Assembly: GCA_030065095.1 (NCBI GenBank)
Contig: JASJDP010000028.1
Span: forward strand, 1 to 64,000
Direction of reading: 5' to 3'
DNA from: Rhodobacter sp.
Lineage (GTDB): Bacteria > Pseudomonadota > Alphaproteobacteria > Rhodobacterales > Rhodobacteraceae
DNA length: 64,000 nt
Numbering within the stretch: the first letter of the stretch is position 1; every line of letters begins with the position of its first letter. Both the position numbers and the translations under genes were made by a program. Below the pieces are notes generated by a model. The model saw only the letters and a list, made by a program, of their open reading frames with translations, ran no database searches and was not told the DNA's origin. This document shows positions 28,809-37,985 of this stretch, one piece after another.

Positions 28809-29336
28809 TCAGGCAAAAAAATCCACGGCCCCCCAAACGATGACCGCCGCCGCGCTGGTCGCCATCGCAACCGCCCCCCACCACAAACTGCGCCGCCGCA
28901 CCAAAACCGCCATCCCGCTCAGCGTGATGCTGGCCGACATCACCGCCACCCCGATCGCAAGGCGCTCGTGTACCTGCAGAACGCTGGCGGATTCCTGTTT
29001 CAAGGCCGCCGCATGGGCCGCGGCGTTCGGATGTGTGTCCAGCCGCTCTGCCAGGACCGGCTCGGGCGGGGATGCATCGCCCGGCGCCGTCGTCGAAAGC
29101 AGCCCCAGGATCTCGTTCTCCAGTACCGCCTGCCCTGAAATCAGCAGGTCGGCGATCTGCTCTTGCCGGTCGACGATGGCCTCGTTGGCCGAAATCCCCG
29201 CCAGAACGGCCCCGACGACGGAAAACAACGAGGCGACCATCGCCCCCAGCGCCGCGTGATCGACCCACGGCGCTGCGCCCTCGTGCTCTTCGATGACCTT
29301 CATCGCGGTCTCGTCGGTGTCGTTCTCTTCGCCCAT
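28809..29336 (-). CDS. Membrane protein with helical periplasmic region, unknown
   Basis: A 175-residue protein with one hydrophobic helix near residues 30-48, a predicted helical region of about 70 residues rich in Glu, Ala and Gln, and two further hydrophobic helices at the C-terminus (about 125-145 and 152-172). No catalytic motif was recognised. The layout resembles small uncharacterised membrane proteins such as those with DUF4337, but I cannot confirm this. The start is ATG 29336; TTG 29342 is also possible. It is preceded on the same strand by the Lrp gene. Confidence 0.6.
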   Translation of the reverse strand: MGEENDTDETAMKVIEEHEGAAPWVDHAALGAMVASLFSVVGAVLAGISANEAIVDRQEQIADLLISGQAVLENEILGLLSTTAPGDASPPEPVLAERLDTHPNAAAHAAALKQESASVLQVHERLAIGVAVMSASITLSGMAVLVRRRSLWWGAVAMATSAAAVIVWGAVDFFA

Positions 29337-29420
29337 CGCCAATCCGGCCCATCGTTCGCCCGCGAACCCTACGACCCGGCCATCGCAAATTCAAACCCGG
29401 GCATTCGGAGCTGATCCAAC

Positions 29421-29882
29421 TCAGACCGGCAGCGCCGTCGTCTGCCAGACCGTACGCAGCGAAAATGACGAATGCATCTGCGCCACACCCGGCAGACGGG
29501 CAAGATATCGGCGATGGATCCGTGCGAAATCATCCGTATCCCGCGCCGAGATCTTCAGCAGAAAATCCGCTGTCCCCGCCATCAGATGGCATTCCAGCAG
29601 GTCCGGGATCCGCGCAACCTCCCGCTCGAAGGCGTCAAGCACCTCCTCGGTTTGCCCGCTCAGCGTGATCTCGACAAAGACCGTCGACGGCCGGTCCAGC
29701 TTGCGCGGATCCAGAAGCGCCACGTAGTTGGCAATCACCCCCTCTGCCTCCAGCCGCTGGACCCGGCGGTGACAGGCCGACGGCGACAGGTTCACGCGCT
29801 CGCTCAGTTCCGCATTCGACATCCGCCCAGATTTCTGCAACGCTACAAGGATTCGGCGGTCGGTATTGTCCAGCTCGGTCAT
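29421..29882 (-). CDS. Lrp/AsnC-family transcriptional regulator
   Basis: A 153-residue regulator. An N-terminal winged helix-turn-helix (about residues 4-60, with [19 protein letters not shown] as the recognition helix region) is followed by the RAM effector domain with the GTADFLLKI core. It is divergent from alanine dehydrogenase, an arrangement known for AldR-type activators that sense alanine. Control of ald is therefore the best guess. Candidate operator repeats lie between the two genes. Confidence 0.88.
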   Translation of the reverse strand: MTELDNTDRRILVALQKSGRMSNAELSERVNLSPSACHRRVQRLEAEGVIANYVALLDPRKLDRPSTVFVEITLSGQTEEVLDAFEREVARIPDLLECHLMAGTADFLLKISARDTDDFARIHRRYLARLPGVAQMHSSFSLRTVWQTTALPV

Positions 29883-29892
29883 GGCGGAAGAC

Positions 29893-29988
29893 TCTTCGAA
29901 GATCTCGCGGTTTTCTCGAAGATATTACTTCAAACACCCTTCAAGGCCACCGATCTTTTCAATCCATTTGCGCGGCATCCGGCGCAAA
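29893..29988. promoter_or_regulatory. Candidate Lrp-type operators between the regulator and ald
   Basis: Two inverted repeats lie in the 131-base gap: TCTTCGAAGA (29893-29902, perfect ten-base palindrome) and TTTGCGC-n8-GCGCAAA (29967-29988). A second CTCGAAGAT occurs at about 29915-29923. Lrp-family proteins bind several such sites. The second lies about 26 bases before the ald start codon. Confidence 0.4.
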
Positions 29989-30013
29989 CTTGCCCCAGCC
30001 AAGGGAGAGAGTC

Positions 30014-31132
30014 ATGAAAATCGGGTGCCCGACAGAGATTAAACCGCAAGAGTACCGCGTCGGCCTGACCCCCAACGCGGCACAGGAGGCCGCGCGCCAC
30101 GGGCACGATGTCCTGATCCAGAAAGGTGCAGGAACCGGCGCCGGGTTCGCCGATGAAGATTACGTAGCGGGCGGCGCGCAGATCGTCGGCACGGCCGACG
30201 AGATCTTTGCCCGGGCCGACATGATCGTGAAGGTCAAGGAACCGCAGGCGCCGGAGCGCCAGATGCTGCGCGCCGGTCAGCTGTTGTTCACTTACCTTCA
30301 CCTCGCGCCCGACCCGGAACAGACTCACGACCTCTTGGCCTCTGGCTGCACCGCCATCGCGTATGAAACCGTCACCGACGACCGGGGCGGTCTTCCGTTG
30401 CTGGCCCCGATGTCCGAGGTCGCGGGCAAGCTCGCACCGCAGATGGGTGCCTGGACGCTGCAGAAGGCCAATGGCGGACGGGGGGTCTTGATGGGCGGCG
30501 TACCCGGGGTCGGACCGGCGCAGGTAGTGGTCATCGGCGGCGGCGTTGTCGGCACGCATGCGGCGCGCGTCGCCGCCGGCATGGGCGCCGACGTGACCGT
30601 TCTGGACCGCTCGCTGCCGCGGCTGCGCTATCTCGACGATGTCTTCGGCGGCACCTTCAAGACCCGCTATGCCAGCGCCGGCGGCACGGCCGAACTTGTG
30701 GCCCAGGCCGACATGGTCGTCGGCGCCGTGCTGATCCCCGGAGCCGCCGCACCGAAACTGGTGACCCGCGCGCAGCTGTCGACGATGAAGCCCGGCGCCG
30801 CCATCGTCGATGTCGCCATCGATCAGGGCGGCTGTTTCGAGACCTCGCGCCCCACCACTCACCAGGACCCGGTTTATGAGGTCGACGGCATCATGCATTA
30901 TTGCGTCGCCAACATGCCCGGCGCCGTCGCCCGCACTTCGACCATCGCGCTGTCGAACGCAACGATGCCTTACCTGCTGGCGCTGGCCGACAAGGGCTGG
31001 CGGCAGGCCTGCGAGGACGATCCGCACCTGCTGAACGGCCTGAACGTGCATGCCGGGCACCTGACCTACTATGCGGTCGGCAAGGCGCTGGGGATCAACG
31101 TGCTGTCGCCGGGGCTGGCGTTGAAGGAATAG
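30014..31132 (+). CDS. ald: Alanine dehydrogenase
   Basis: A 372-residue NAD-dependent L-alanine dehydrogenase, interconverting alanine and pyruvate plus ammonia. The N-terminus [20 protein letters not shown], the substrate motif VKVKEP, the NAD-binding [20 protein letters not shown] and the [14 protein letters not shown] block are all typical. The ATG is preceded by GGGAGAG. Regulation by the divergent Lrp-type gene is likely. It is convergent with gltB across a repeat-rich gap of about 430 bases. Confidence 0.95.
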   Translation: MKIGCPTEIKPQEYRVGLTPNAAQEAARHGHDVLIQKGAGTGAGFADEDYVAGGAQIVGTADEIFARADMIVKVKEPQAPERQMLRAGQLLFTYLHLAPDPEQTHDLLASGCTAIAYETVTDDRGGLPLLAPMSEVAGKLAPQMGAWTLQKANGGRGVLMGGVPGVGPAQVVVIGGGVVGTHAARVAAGMGADVTVLDRSLPRLRYLDDVFGGTFKTRYASAGGTAELVAQADMVVGAVLIPGAAAPKLVTRAQLSTMKPGAAIVDVAIDQGGCFETSRPTTHQDPVYEVDGIMHYCVANMPGAVARTSTIALSNATMPYLLALADKGWRQACEDDPHLLNGLNVHAGHLTYYAVGKALGINVLSPGLALKE

Positions 31133-31164
31133 GGCGCAAGGGGCTGTGAGCGGCTTGCAGGGTT

Positions 31165-31268
31165 GGTTTTGGCCTGAAGTTGCCATGCGCGACAAGTCTT
31201 CTGGCGCGGAATCAAGGCCGCAGGCCGCCGCGCCATCGCCGACCCGCCCCGGAGGGGAGGCGATTTGC
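31165..31268 (-). repeat. Dispersed intergenic repeat, copy A
   Basis: Read on the minus strand, this aligns over about 100 bases with copy B at 40525-40627. Both share CCCTCCGG(G/A)GCGGGTCGG, then CGATGGC, CGGCGGCCT, and end in a CTTCAGGCCAAAACC-type tail. The tail also matches copy C. Confidence 0.75.
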
Positions 31269-31336
31269 TGGCGGCGCGTATCGGATTGAGGTCGTTCGGA
31301 CTTTGCTGGGATAAATCGAGCTGTTCATAGGTCTGG

Positions 31337-31410
31337 GCCGCCTCCCCGCGGGTCGGCGATGGCCCGGCTCTTCGCTAGGTGGGCAAACGTCCGCTTCAGG
31401 CCAGGAACCG
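31337..31410 (+). repeat. Dispersed intergenic repeat, degenerate copy A'
   Basis: Plus-strand copy sharing CCGCGGGTCGGCGATGGC and the tail GTCCGCTTCAGGCCAGGAACC with the other copies. It is inverted relative to copy A, with 68 bases between them. Confidence 0.6.
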
Positions 31411-31535
31411 CCAGAATACGGCATCGACAAAGCTCACCCCGTACGTGGCTCGGCCGGCGCCGCGCAATCATCGACCTCCCATCGAAACCGATGCGCTCAC
31501 GGCGGCCCGTCCAAAGCCGTATCCGTGACCAGCAG

Positions 31536-31560
31536 GAAGGGCCCCACACGGGGGCCCCAC
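31536..31560 (-). terminator. Probable gltB terminator stem-loop
   Basis: GGGCCCC-(acacg)-GGGGCCC directly after the gltB stop codon on the minus strand, followed there by TTCCTGC. The stem is strong but the T tract is weak. Confidence 0.5.
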
Positions 31561-31563
31561 CCT

Positions 31564-34500
31564 TCATTCCGCCGGGATCGCGCCTTCCTCCAGCGTCAGG
31601 GGTGCCGGGATATGCACCAGCATCTCCTTGGGGCAGACCTGCAGGAAATGCGCCCGCTCGGTGTCCCAGTGCTGCAGGATATCCTGCGCCTTCACGCTGC
31701 CGGTCTCGGCCGCGTGACGCTCGATCAGGCCTTTCAGTTCGTGTTCCCAATGGTCCACCGTCACCGGGCAGGTCACGAGGGTTTCCATGTTCATGTAGTC
31801 CTGCGCGATGCCCTCGGGATCATAGAGATACGCCATGCCCCCGGTCATGCCCGCGCCGAAATTGGCGCCGATCTCGCCCAGGATCACCGCAACTCCGCCG
31901 GTCATGTACTCGCAGCCGTTCGACCCGCAGCCCTCGATCACCACCTTCGCGCCCGAGTTCCGAACCGCGAACCGCTCGCCCGCGCGGCCAGCCGCGAACA
32001 GGTACCCGTCGGTCGCGCCGTAGAGAACCGTGTTGCCGATGATGGTGTTCTCGGACGCCACCAGCGGCGAGGCCATCGGCGGTCGAACGACGATGGTGCC
32101 GCCCGAAAGCCCCTTGCCCACATAGTCGTTGGCATCACCCGAAACCTCCAGCTTCAGCCCCGGCGCCGCGAAGGCGCCCAGCGACTGACCCGCCGATCCC
32201 GAAAGCTTGACCGTCAGGTGATCGGGTTGCAGATGGTTGCGCATCCCGAACCGCTTGACGATATGGCTCGACGTCCGAGTGCCGATGGTCCGGTGCGTGT
32301 TCCGCACGGCATAGCTGAGCTGCATCTTCTCGCCATCCTCCAAAAACCGCGCCGCGTCCCGGACGATATCGGCATCCAGCGTGTCAGGCACGGCATTCCG
32401 CGGTTTGTCGCGGTCATAGGCGATGTCCTCGGCCCCATCGACCGTGATCAGCATCGGGTTGAGGTCCAGGTCGTCCAGATGCGCCGACCCGCGGCTGACC
32501 TGGCTCAAAAGATCCGCGCGCCCGATCACATCGTCGAGCGACCGCGCCCCGATCGAAGCCAGGATTTCGCGCACCTCCTGCGCGTAGAAGGTGATCAGGT
32601 TCACCACCTTGTCCGCCGTACCGGTGAATTTCTCGCGCAGGCGCTCGTCCTGGGTGCAGACGCCGACGGGGCAGGTATTCGACTGGCACTGGCGCACCAT
32701 GATACAACCCATGGCGATCAGCGCGGCCGTTCCGATGCCGTATTCCTCGGCCCCCATCATCGCCGCCATGACGATGTCGCGGCCGGTACGCAAGCCCCCG
32801 TCCGTGCGCAGCGTGATGCGTTCGCGCAGGTTGTTCATCGCCAGAACCTGATGCGCCTCGGTCAGGCCCATCTCCCAGGGCAACCCGGCATATTTGATCG
32901 AGGTCGCGGGGCTGGCGCCGGTTCCGCCGTTGTGTCCCGAGATCAGGATCACGTCGGCCTTGGCCTTGGCCACGCCGGCGGCGATGGTGCCGACCCCGCT
33001 GGACGAGACCAGCTTCACACAGACCTTGGCGCGCGGATTGATCTGTTTCAGGTCATAGATCAATTGCGCAAGGTCCTCGATCGAATAGATGTCGTGATGC
33101 GGCGGTGGCGAGATCAGCGTCACGCCCGGCGTCGAATGCCGCAACCGCGCGATCAGCTCGGTCACCTTCATGCCCGGCAACTGTCCACCCTCGCCGGGCT
33201 TGGCGCCCTGGGCCACCTTGATTTCCAGCTCTTCGCAGTGGTTGAGGTATTCCGCCGTCACACCGAACCGGCCGGACGCCACCTGCTTGATCTTGGCACT
33301 GGGGTTGTCGCCGTTGGGATCGGGTTTGAAATGCGCCGGATCCTCGCCGCCCTCGCCCGAGTCGGATTTCGCGCCGATCCGGTTCATCGCCACGTTCAGC
33401 GTCTTGTGCGCCTCGGGGCTCAGTGCGCCAAGCGACATGCCCGGCGTCACGAACCGCTTGCGGATCGAGGTGATCGATTCGACCTCTTCCAACGGCACCG
33501 CCGGGCCGATCGGCTTGATGTCGAGAAGGTCGCGCAGGTGGATCGGCGGGTTCGACCGCATCTTGGCCGAATACTGCTTCCACATCTCATAGCTTGCCCG
33601 GTTGCACGCCTGCTGCAGCATGTGCATGCTGGTCGCTTCCCAGGCATGGGTCTCGCCCGATTTGCGCGCCTTGTAGAAGCCGCCGATGGGCAGCACATCC
33701 TGGCCACCGCGCCACCCCTTGGCGTGGACCTCCAACAGTTTCGTCTGAATGCCGCTGACCCCGATACCCGAGATGCGGCTTGGCATGCCCGGGAAATACT
33801 CCGCCACCATCGCACGGCTGAGGCCAACGGCCTCGAAGTTCAGCCCCCCGCGATAGCTGGAAACAACCGAGATCCCCATCTTCGACATGATCTTCAAAAG
33901 ACCCTGGTCGATGGCGTTGCGGTACCGCCCGACGGCCTCGGTCAGCGTCATGTCCAAGAGCCCCCGCCCGATCCGGTCGGCCAGCGAGTCCTCGGCCAGG
34001 TAGGCGTTCACCACCGTCGCGCCGCAGCCGATCAGCACCGCAAAGTAGTGCGGGTCGATGCATTCCGCCGACCGCACCGCCAGCGAACAGAACGTCCGCA
34101 GCCCCTTGCGTGTCAGCCAGGAATGCACCGCGCTGGTCGCCAGGATCATCGGCATCGGCACCTTGTCCGGCCCCTGATTCTGGTCGGTCAGCACGATGTG
34201 CCCGGCGCCGGATCGTACCGCGTCTTCGGCCTCGGCCCGTATCCGCGCCAGCCCGGCGCTTAGCGCGCCCGGACCGTCCACCGGGAAGGTGCAGTCGATC
34301 TCGACCATCGGCGCATTGAAACTCTCGACCAGAACGTCGAACTGCGCATTGCCTACGAACGGGCTCTCCAGAACGATGATCTCGGTCTGGCTGGAATCCT
34401 CGTCCAGCACATTTTTCAGGTTACCGAACCGCGTCTTCAGGCTCATCACCCGGTATTCGCGAAGCGAGTCGATGGGCGGGTTGGTCACCTGGCTAAAATT

Positions 34501-36099
34501 CTGCCGGAAGAAATGGCTGAGCGGCCGGTACTTCTCGGACAGCACGGCGCTGGGCGTGTCGTCGCCCATCGAGGCGACCACCTCCTTGCCGTCCTCCGCC
34601 ATCGGCGCCAGAACCTGTTCCAGTTCCTCGATGGAATACCCCGCCGCGATCTGCCGCTTGCGCAACTCGCCGCCCTCGAACATCGCCGCTTCGGTCACCC
34701 CGGCCAGCGCATCGTCCAGTTCGCTGATCTTGTGCACCCAGTCGCTGAACGGCAGCGCGCGCGCCAGCTTGTCCTTGATCTCGGTGTCGTGGAACAGAGC
34801 CCCCTTCTTCATGTCGACGGCCAGCAGCTGTCCGGGACCCAGCGCGCCCTTTTCCACCACCGTCGCCTCGTCCGTCGGCACCATGCCGGCCTCGGATCCG
34901 GCAATCACCAGCCCGTCACCGGTGACGACATAGCGCATCGGACGCAGCCCGTTCCGGTCCATCCCCGCGCAGACCCAGCGCCCGTCGGTCATGGCCAGCG
35001 CCGCGGGTCCGTCCCAGGGTTCCATCACCGAGTTGCAGTAACTGTACATGTCGCGCCAGGCCTGCGGCAGTTCCACCGCCTGCTTCGACCACGACTCCGG
35101 CACCATCATCGTCTTGGCCATCGGTGCCGACCGCCCGGCCCGCACCAGAACCTCGAAAACGGAATCCAACGCAGCCGAATCCGACGACCCGTTGGCGATG
35201 ATCGGCTTGATATCCTCGGCATAATCCCCGAACGACGCGCTCGCCATCCGGATCTCGTGGCTCTTCATCCAGTTGACGTTGCCCTTCAGCGTATTGATCT
35301 CGCCGTTATGCGCCAGCATCCGGAACGGCTGTGCCAGCCACCATTGCGGGAAGGTGTTGGTCGAATAACGCTGGTGATAGATCGCAAAGGCGCTGATGAA
35401 CCGGTCGTCCTTCAGGTCCGGATAGAACTCGGCCACCTGCTCGGCCAGCATCATCCCCTTGTAGATGATCGACCGGCACGACAGGCTGGCGACATACATC
35501 GACCCCACCTGCGCGGCCAGCGCCGCCTTTTCGATCCGCCGCCGGATCACGTACAGCTCGCGCTCGAACGTCTCCTCGTCCGCGCCCTTGGAATTCGAGA
35601 TCAGGATCTGCTCGATCTCGGGCCGCGTCGCGTTCGCCTTCTCGCCCAGCACGCCGATATTCACCGGAACATGCCGCCAGCCATAGATGTAATAGCCCAT
35701 GCGCAGAACTTCGGTCTCGACGATGGTCCGGCAGGTTTCCTGCGCGCCGAAATCCGTGCGCGGCAGAAACACCTGCCCCACGGCGATCATCTCGTCCTTC
35801 TTCGGCTGGTGGCCCGTGCGCTCGATCTGCTCGAAGAAAAACGCAACCGGGATCTGCACGTGGATCCCCGCCCCGTCGCCGGTCTTGCCATCGGCGTCCA
35901 CTGCGCCGCGGTGCCAGACCGCCTTCAGCGCGTCGATCCCGTGTTCCACCACCTGGCGGCTCGGCGTCCCGTCGATCGCCACCACCAGCCCCACGCCGCA
36001 GGACGCATGCTCGTTCGCGGCGGAATAGAGGCTGTTTTTCTCCATCCAGCCCCGTCTTGCAGCCTCGCGGTCGGCCCATCCGGCATCATGCTTGGTCAT
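31564..36099 (-). CDS. gltB: Glutamate synthase (NADPH) large subunit
   Basis: 1511 residues, the full length for the alpha subunit that makes glutamate from glutamine and 2-oxoglutarate. The nucleophile Cys34 (ASCGVGLV) begins the mature glutaminase domain after a 33-residue propeptide. The central and FMN domains follow, and the [3Fe-4S] cysteines sit in CIMVRQCQSNTCPVGVC. The C-terminal GXGXG beta-helix is present. The start overlaps the end of the last GFA gene by 14 bases. Unusually, gltD lies upstream on the same strand with four GFA genes in between. Confidence 0.96.
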   Translation of the reverse strand: MTKHDAGWADREAARRGWMEKNSLYSAANEHASCGVGLVVAIDGTPSRQVVEHGIDALKAVWHRGAVDADGKTGDGAGIHVQIPVAFFFEQIERTGHQPKKDEMIAVGQVFLPRTDFGAQETCRTIVETEVLRMGYYIYGWRHVPVNIGVLGEKANATRPEIEQILISNSKGADEETFERELYVIRRRIEKAALAAQVGSMYVASLSCRSIIYKGMMLAEQVAEFYPDLKDDRFISAFAIYHQRYSTNTFPQWWLAQPFRMLAHNGEINTLKGNVNWMKSHEIRMASASFGDYAEDIKPIIANGSSDSAALDSVFEVLVRAGRSAPMAKTMMVPESWSKQAVELPQAWRDMYSYCNSVMEPWDGPAALAMTDGRWVCAGMDRNGLRPMRYVVTGDGLVIAGSEAGMVPTDEATVVEKGALGPGQLLAVDMKKGALFHDTEIKDKLARALPFSDWVHKISELDDALAGVTEAAMFEGGELRKRQIAAGYSIEELEQVLAPMAEDGKEVVASMGDDTPSAVLSEKYRPLSHFFRQNFSQVTNPPIDSLREYRVMSLKTRFGNLKNVLDEDSSQTEIIVLESPFVGNAQFDVLVESFNAPMVEIDCTFPVDGPGALSAGLARIRAEAEDAVRSGAGHIVLTDQNQGPDKVPMPMILATSAVHSWLTRKGLRTFCSLAVRSAECIDPHYFAVLIGCGATVVNAYLAEDSLADRIGRGLLDMTLTEAVGRYRNAIDQGLLKIMSKMGISVVSSYRGGLNFEAVGLSRAMVAEYFPGMPSRISGIGVSGIQTKLLEVHAKGWRGGQDVLPIGGFYKARKSGETHAWEATSMHMLQQACNRASYEMWKQYSAKMRSNPPIHLRDLLDIKPIGPAVPLEEVESITSIRKRFVTPGMSLGALSPEAHKTLNVAMNRIGAKSDSGEGGEDPAHFKPDPNGDNPSAKIKQVASGRFGVTAEYLNHCEELEIKVAQGAKPGEGGQLPGMKVTELIARLRHSTPGVTLISPPPHHDIYSIEDLAQLIYDLKQINPRAKVCVKLVSSSGVGTIAAGVAKAKADVILISGHNGGTGASPATSIKYAGLPWEMGLTEAHQVLAMNNLRERITLRTDGGLRTGRDIVMAAMMGAEEYGIGTAALIAMGCIMVRQCQSNTCPVGVCTQDERLREKFTGTADKVVNLITFYAQEVREILASIGARSLDDVIGRADLLSQVSRGSAHLDDLDLNPMLITVDGAEDIAYDRDKPRNAVPDTLDADIVRDAARFLEDGEKMQLSYAVRNTHRTIGTRTSSHIVKRFGMRNHLQPDHLTVKLSGSAGQSLGAFAAPGLKLEVSGDANDYVGKGLSGGTIVVRPPMASPLVASENTIIGNTVLYGATDGYLFAAGRAGERFAVRNSGAKVVIEGCGSNGCEYMTGGVAVILGEIGANFGAGMTGGMAYLYDPEGIAQDYMNMETLVTCPVTVDHWEHELKGLIERHAAETGSVKAQDILQHWDTERAHFLQVCPKEMLVHIPAPLTLEEGAIPAE

Positions 36100-36520
36100 C
36101 GGCTTTCTCCATGTTCACGAACGGATGCGACCGTTCGTAGGTATCCTTGGTGACGCGCGTGTGCCCGCCCGCAAGCGGGGCGCAGGCAAAGGCGCGGTCG
36201 GCATAGACCTCTCGGACCAGGGGCAGGTCGCGGGCCTCCTCGAAGATCCCCGGCACCAGATCGTAGGGCCCGCCGTCGTCGCGAATCCAAAGATGCGTGC
36301 CGCAGACCGGGCAAAAGCCCCGCGTTGCGAAGGGGGACGAGCGGTAGCTCGCAACCTCGCCGGTCACGGTGACCGCATCCGCCGGTGCTTCGAACCCCCA
36401 CATCGCGGCGCCGGTCCAGCGCCGGCACAGGTCGCAGTGACAGGCCGACACGTCATGGCGGAACTCCGCCACGTCGATCCGCACCGCGCCGCACAGGCAA
36501 TGTCCGTGCATCTCACGCAT
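36086..36520 (-). CDS. GFA-family zinc protein, fourth of the tandem set
   Basis: A 144-residue member of the glutathione-dependent formaldehyde-activating (GFA, Mss4-like fold) family. All zinc ligands are present: CLC near residues 8-10, CHCDLC near 27-32 and CPVC near 71-74. Characterised Gfa promotes S-hydroxymethylglutathione formation, but most relatives have no proven function. It diverges from its three neighbours in the C-terminal half. Its start overlaps the third GFA gene by 8 bases and its end overlaps gltB. Confidence 0.85.
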   Translation of the reverse strand: MREMHGHCLCGAVRIDVAEFRHDVSACHCDLCRRWTGAAMWGFEAPADAVTVTGEVASYRSSPFATRGFCPVCGTHLWIRDDGGPYDLVPGIFEEARDLPLVREVYADRAFACAPLAGGHTRVTKDTYERSHPFVNMEKADDQA

Positions 36521-36959
36521 CGTCCAGCCTCGGGAATTTCGCCACGCAATCGGCGCGTGTCAGGGTTTTCCGCCCGCCGCCCGCATAAGAGTAGCTGTCC
36601 GGTTTGTGGTCGATGTAGATCTCGTGCGTCGCCACAAACCCGTTCGGATCGTCGAAGATCCCCAGCGGCAACTCGATCTCGCCGGAATACGGCGTATCGC
36701 CCGTTGCCCGGAAAAACAGGCCGGTACCGCAGCGCGCGCACCACGCCCGTTCCGCCCAGGAAGAACTTTGGTAGCGACAGATGTGCTCAACTCCCGTCCA
36801 GGCGATCTTCTCTTCGGGAAATGCCACGCCCAGCAGCGCCGAGCCCGTCCAACGCCGGCACGTTTCGCAATGGCAGATGCCGAACTCCTCGGCCAGATCG
36901 CGCGCGGTGAACCGCACAGCGCCGCACAGGCAGCCCCCCGTCCGGTCGGCGCCATTCAT
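36513..36959 (-). CDS. GFA-family zinc protein, third of the tandem set
   Basis: 148 residues from the ATG at 36959, which has a strong ribosome site (AGGAGAGG); longer starts lack one. Zinc motifs are CLCGAVRF, CHCETCRRWTG and CARCGTGLF. The DHKPDSYSYAG segment near the C-terminus is shared with the second and first copies (DKKPPGYAFAG, DHKPAGHAFAG), which shows that these three are close paralogues. Its stop overlaps the start of the fourth copy. Confidence 0.85.
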   Translation of the reverse strand: MNGADRTGGCLCGAVRFTARDLAEEFGICHCETCRRWTGSALLGVAFPEEKIAWTGVEHICRYQSSSWAERAWCARCGTGLFFRATGDTPYSGEIELPLGIFDDPNGFVATHEIYIDHKPDSYSYAGGGRKTLTRADCVAKFPRLDDA

Positions 36960-36996
36960 GCCGACCTCTCCTGCGCCCGCGGAACCACCACCGCGA

Positions 36997-37413
36997 TCAT
37001 GGCGCATCTTTCGGCGCATAAAGGTCAAAGACCTCCTGCTCTGTCATCTGCTTGCGCTCGCCCGCAAACGCATAGCCCGGGGGTTTCTTGTCGATGAACA
37101 CTTCCAGCTTGATGGGCATGTCGCCCACATCGAACAAACCCGCGGCCAACTGATGCTGCCCATGCATGGGCCCCGGCGCGGTGATCCGGTACCACAGGTT
37201 CGACCCGCAGCGTTCGCAGAACGCCCGCTCAGCCCACTCTGACGAGGTAAAGGTCCTGACCGGCCCTTCGGCCTTGACCGTCTCGGCCTCAAACGCCATG
37301 AAGGCCGACGAACTCCAGCGGCGGCACATATCGCAATGGCACGCCGCCAGCGCCTGGCGCACCGGCACCGCCGTCACCGTGACAGCGCCGCAAAGGCAGC
37401 GGCCGCGCATCAT
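36997..37413 (-). CDS. GFA-family zinc protein, second of the tandem set
   Basis: 138 residues with CLCGAV, CHCDMCRRWSSS and CERCGSNLW zinc motifs. The start overlaps the stop of the first copy (ATGA). A 37-base gap with the ribosome site of the third copy follows. The SSEWAERAFCERCGSNLWY stretch is nearly repeated in copy one (SSEWAERGFCRVCGSNLFW), pointing to recent duplication. Confidence 0.85.
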   Translation of the reverse strand: MMRGRCLCGAVTVTAVPVRQALAACHCDMCRRWSSSAFMAFEAETVKAEGPVRTFTSSEWAERAFCERCGSNLWYRITAPGPMHGQHQLAAGLFDVGDMPIKLEVFIDKKPPGYAFAGERKQMTEQEVFDLYAPKDAP

Positions 37414-37844
37414 GTGATCCCCGCCATCTTCAGTACCTCCGCCTCGGTCATGCGCCTGCGCTCACCGGCAAAGGCATGGCCTGCGGGCTTATGGTCGATG
37501 TAGACCTCGGCCGTCAGCTCCAGACCCTTCAGGCTGTCAAGCGAACCTGCGGACAGCGACATCATGCCCTGCATCGGACCCTCGGCAGTCAGTCGCCAGA
37601 ACAGGTTCGATCCACAGACACGGCAGAACCCGCGCTCTGCCCACTCAGAGCTTTTGTAGGTCTGGATGTTCTCTTCACCGTCCCACGCAATGCCCTCCGG
37701 CATCACCTGCAAGCCCAGCTCGATCCCCCCGGACCATCGCCTGCACATCTCGCAGTGACAGGCACCATAGCCCTCGGGTGCGTCGGAAAGCGTATAGCGG
37801 ACAGCCCCGCAAAGGCAGTGACCGGTGCGACTGATGTCCGACAT
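37410..37844 (-). CDS. GFA-family zinc protein, first of the tandem set
   Basis: 144 residues, intact zinc ligands (CLCGAVRY, CHCEMCRRWSGG, CRVCGSNLF). First gene of the block after gltD, preceded by a 141-base gap that holds a hairpin. Overlap with copy two indicates co-translation. Biochemical role unknown; a link to glutathione or C1 chemistry is inferred from the family name only. Confidence 0.85.
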   Translation of the reverse strand: MSDISRTGHCLCGAVRYTLSDAPEGYGACHCEMCRRWSGGIELGLQVMPEGIAWDGEENIQTYKSSEWAERGFCRVCGSNLFWRLTAEGPMQGMMSLSAGSLDSLKGLELTAEVYIDHKPAGHAFAGERRRMTEAEVLKMAGIT

Positions 37845-37933
37845 TGTGTTTATCCTTCCATTCCCGAACGGGTCAGTGCCTTTGACCTTCTGGATCGATC
37901 TCTATTCGCCTGCTTCCGAAAAGCATCGGGCAC

Positions 37934-37965
37934 GTCCGACGGAAGTCCGATAAACTCCGACGGAC
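37934..37965 (-). promoter_or_regulatory. Hairpin between gltD and the GFA block
   Basis: GTCCGaCGGA pairs with TCCGaCGGAC, one mismatch, around a 12-base loop that itself contains another GTCCGA. No T tract. It could attenuate or process the transcript so that gltD is made at a different level from the downstream genes. Confidence 0.35.
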
Positions 37966-37985
37966 ATCCGACACAGGTTCCTGGC

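Larger units (their letters stand above)
31133..31563. other. Repeat-rich gap between convergent ald and gltB
   Basis: No gene seen. The gap holds two copies of a dispersed repeat in opposite orientation (31165-31268 and 31337-31410), which could fold into a long hairpin, and a strong stem-loop next to the gltB stop. Confidence 0.6.

Noticed and set aside
31525-36153. Very long plus-strand frames opposite gltB
   Set aside because: Antisense shadows of gltB, rich in Arg, His and Pro without domain features.
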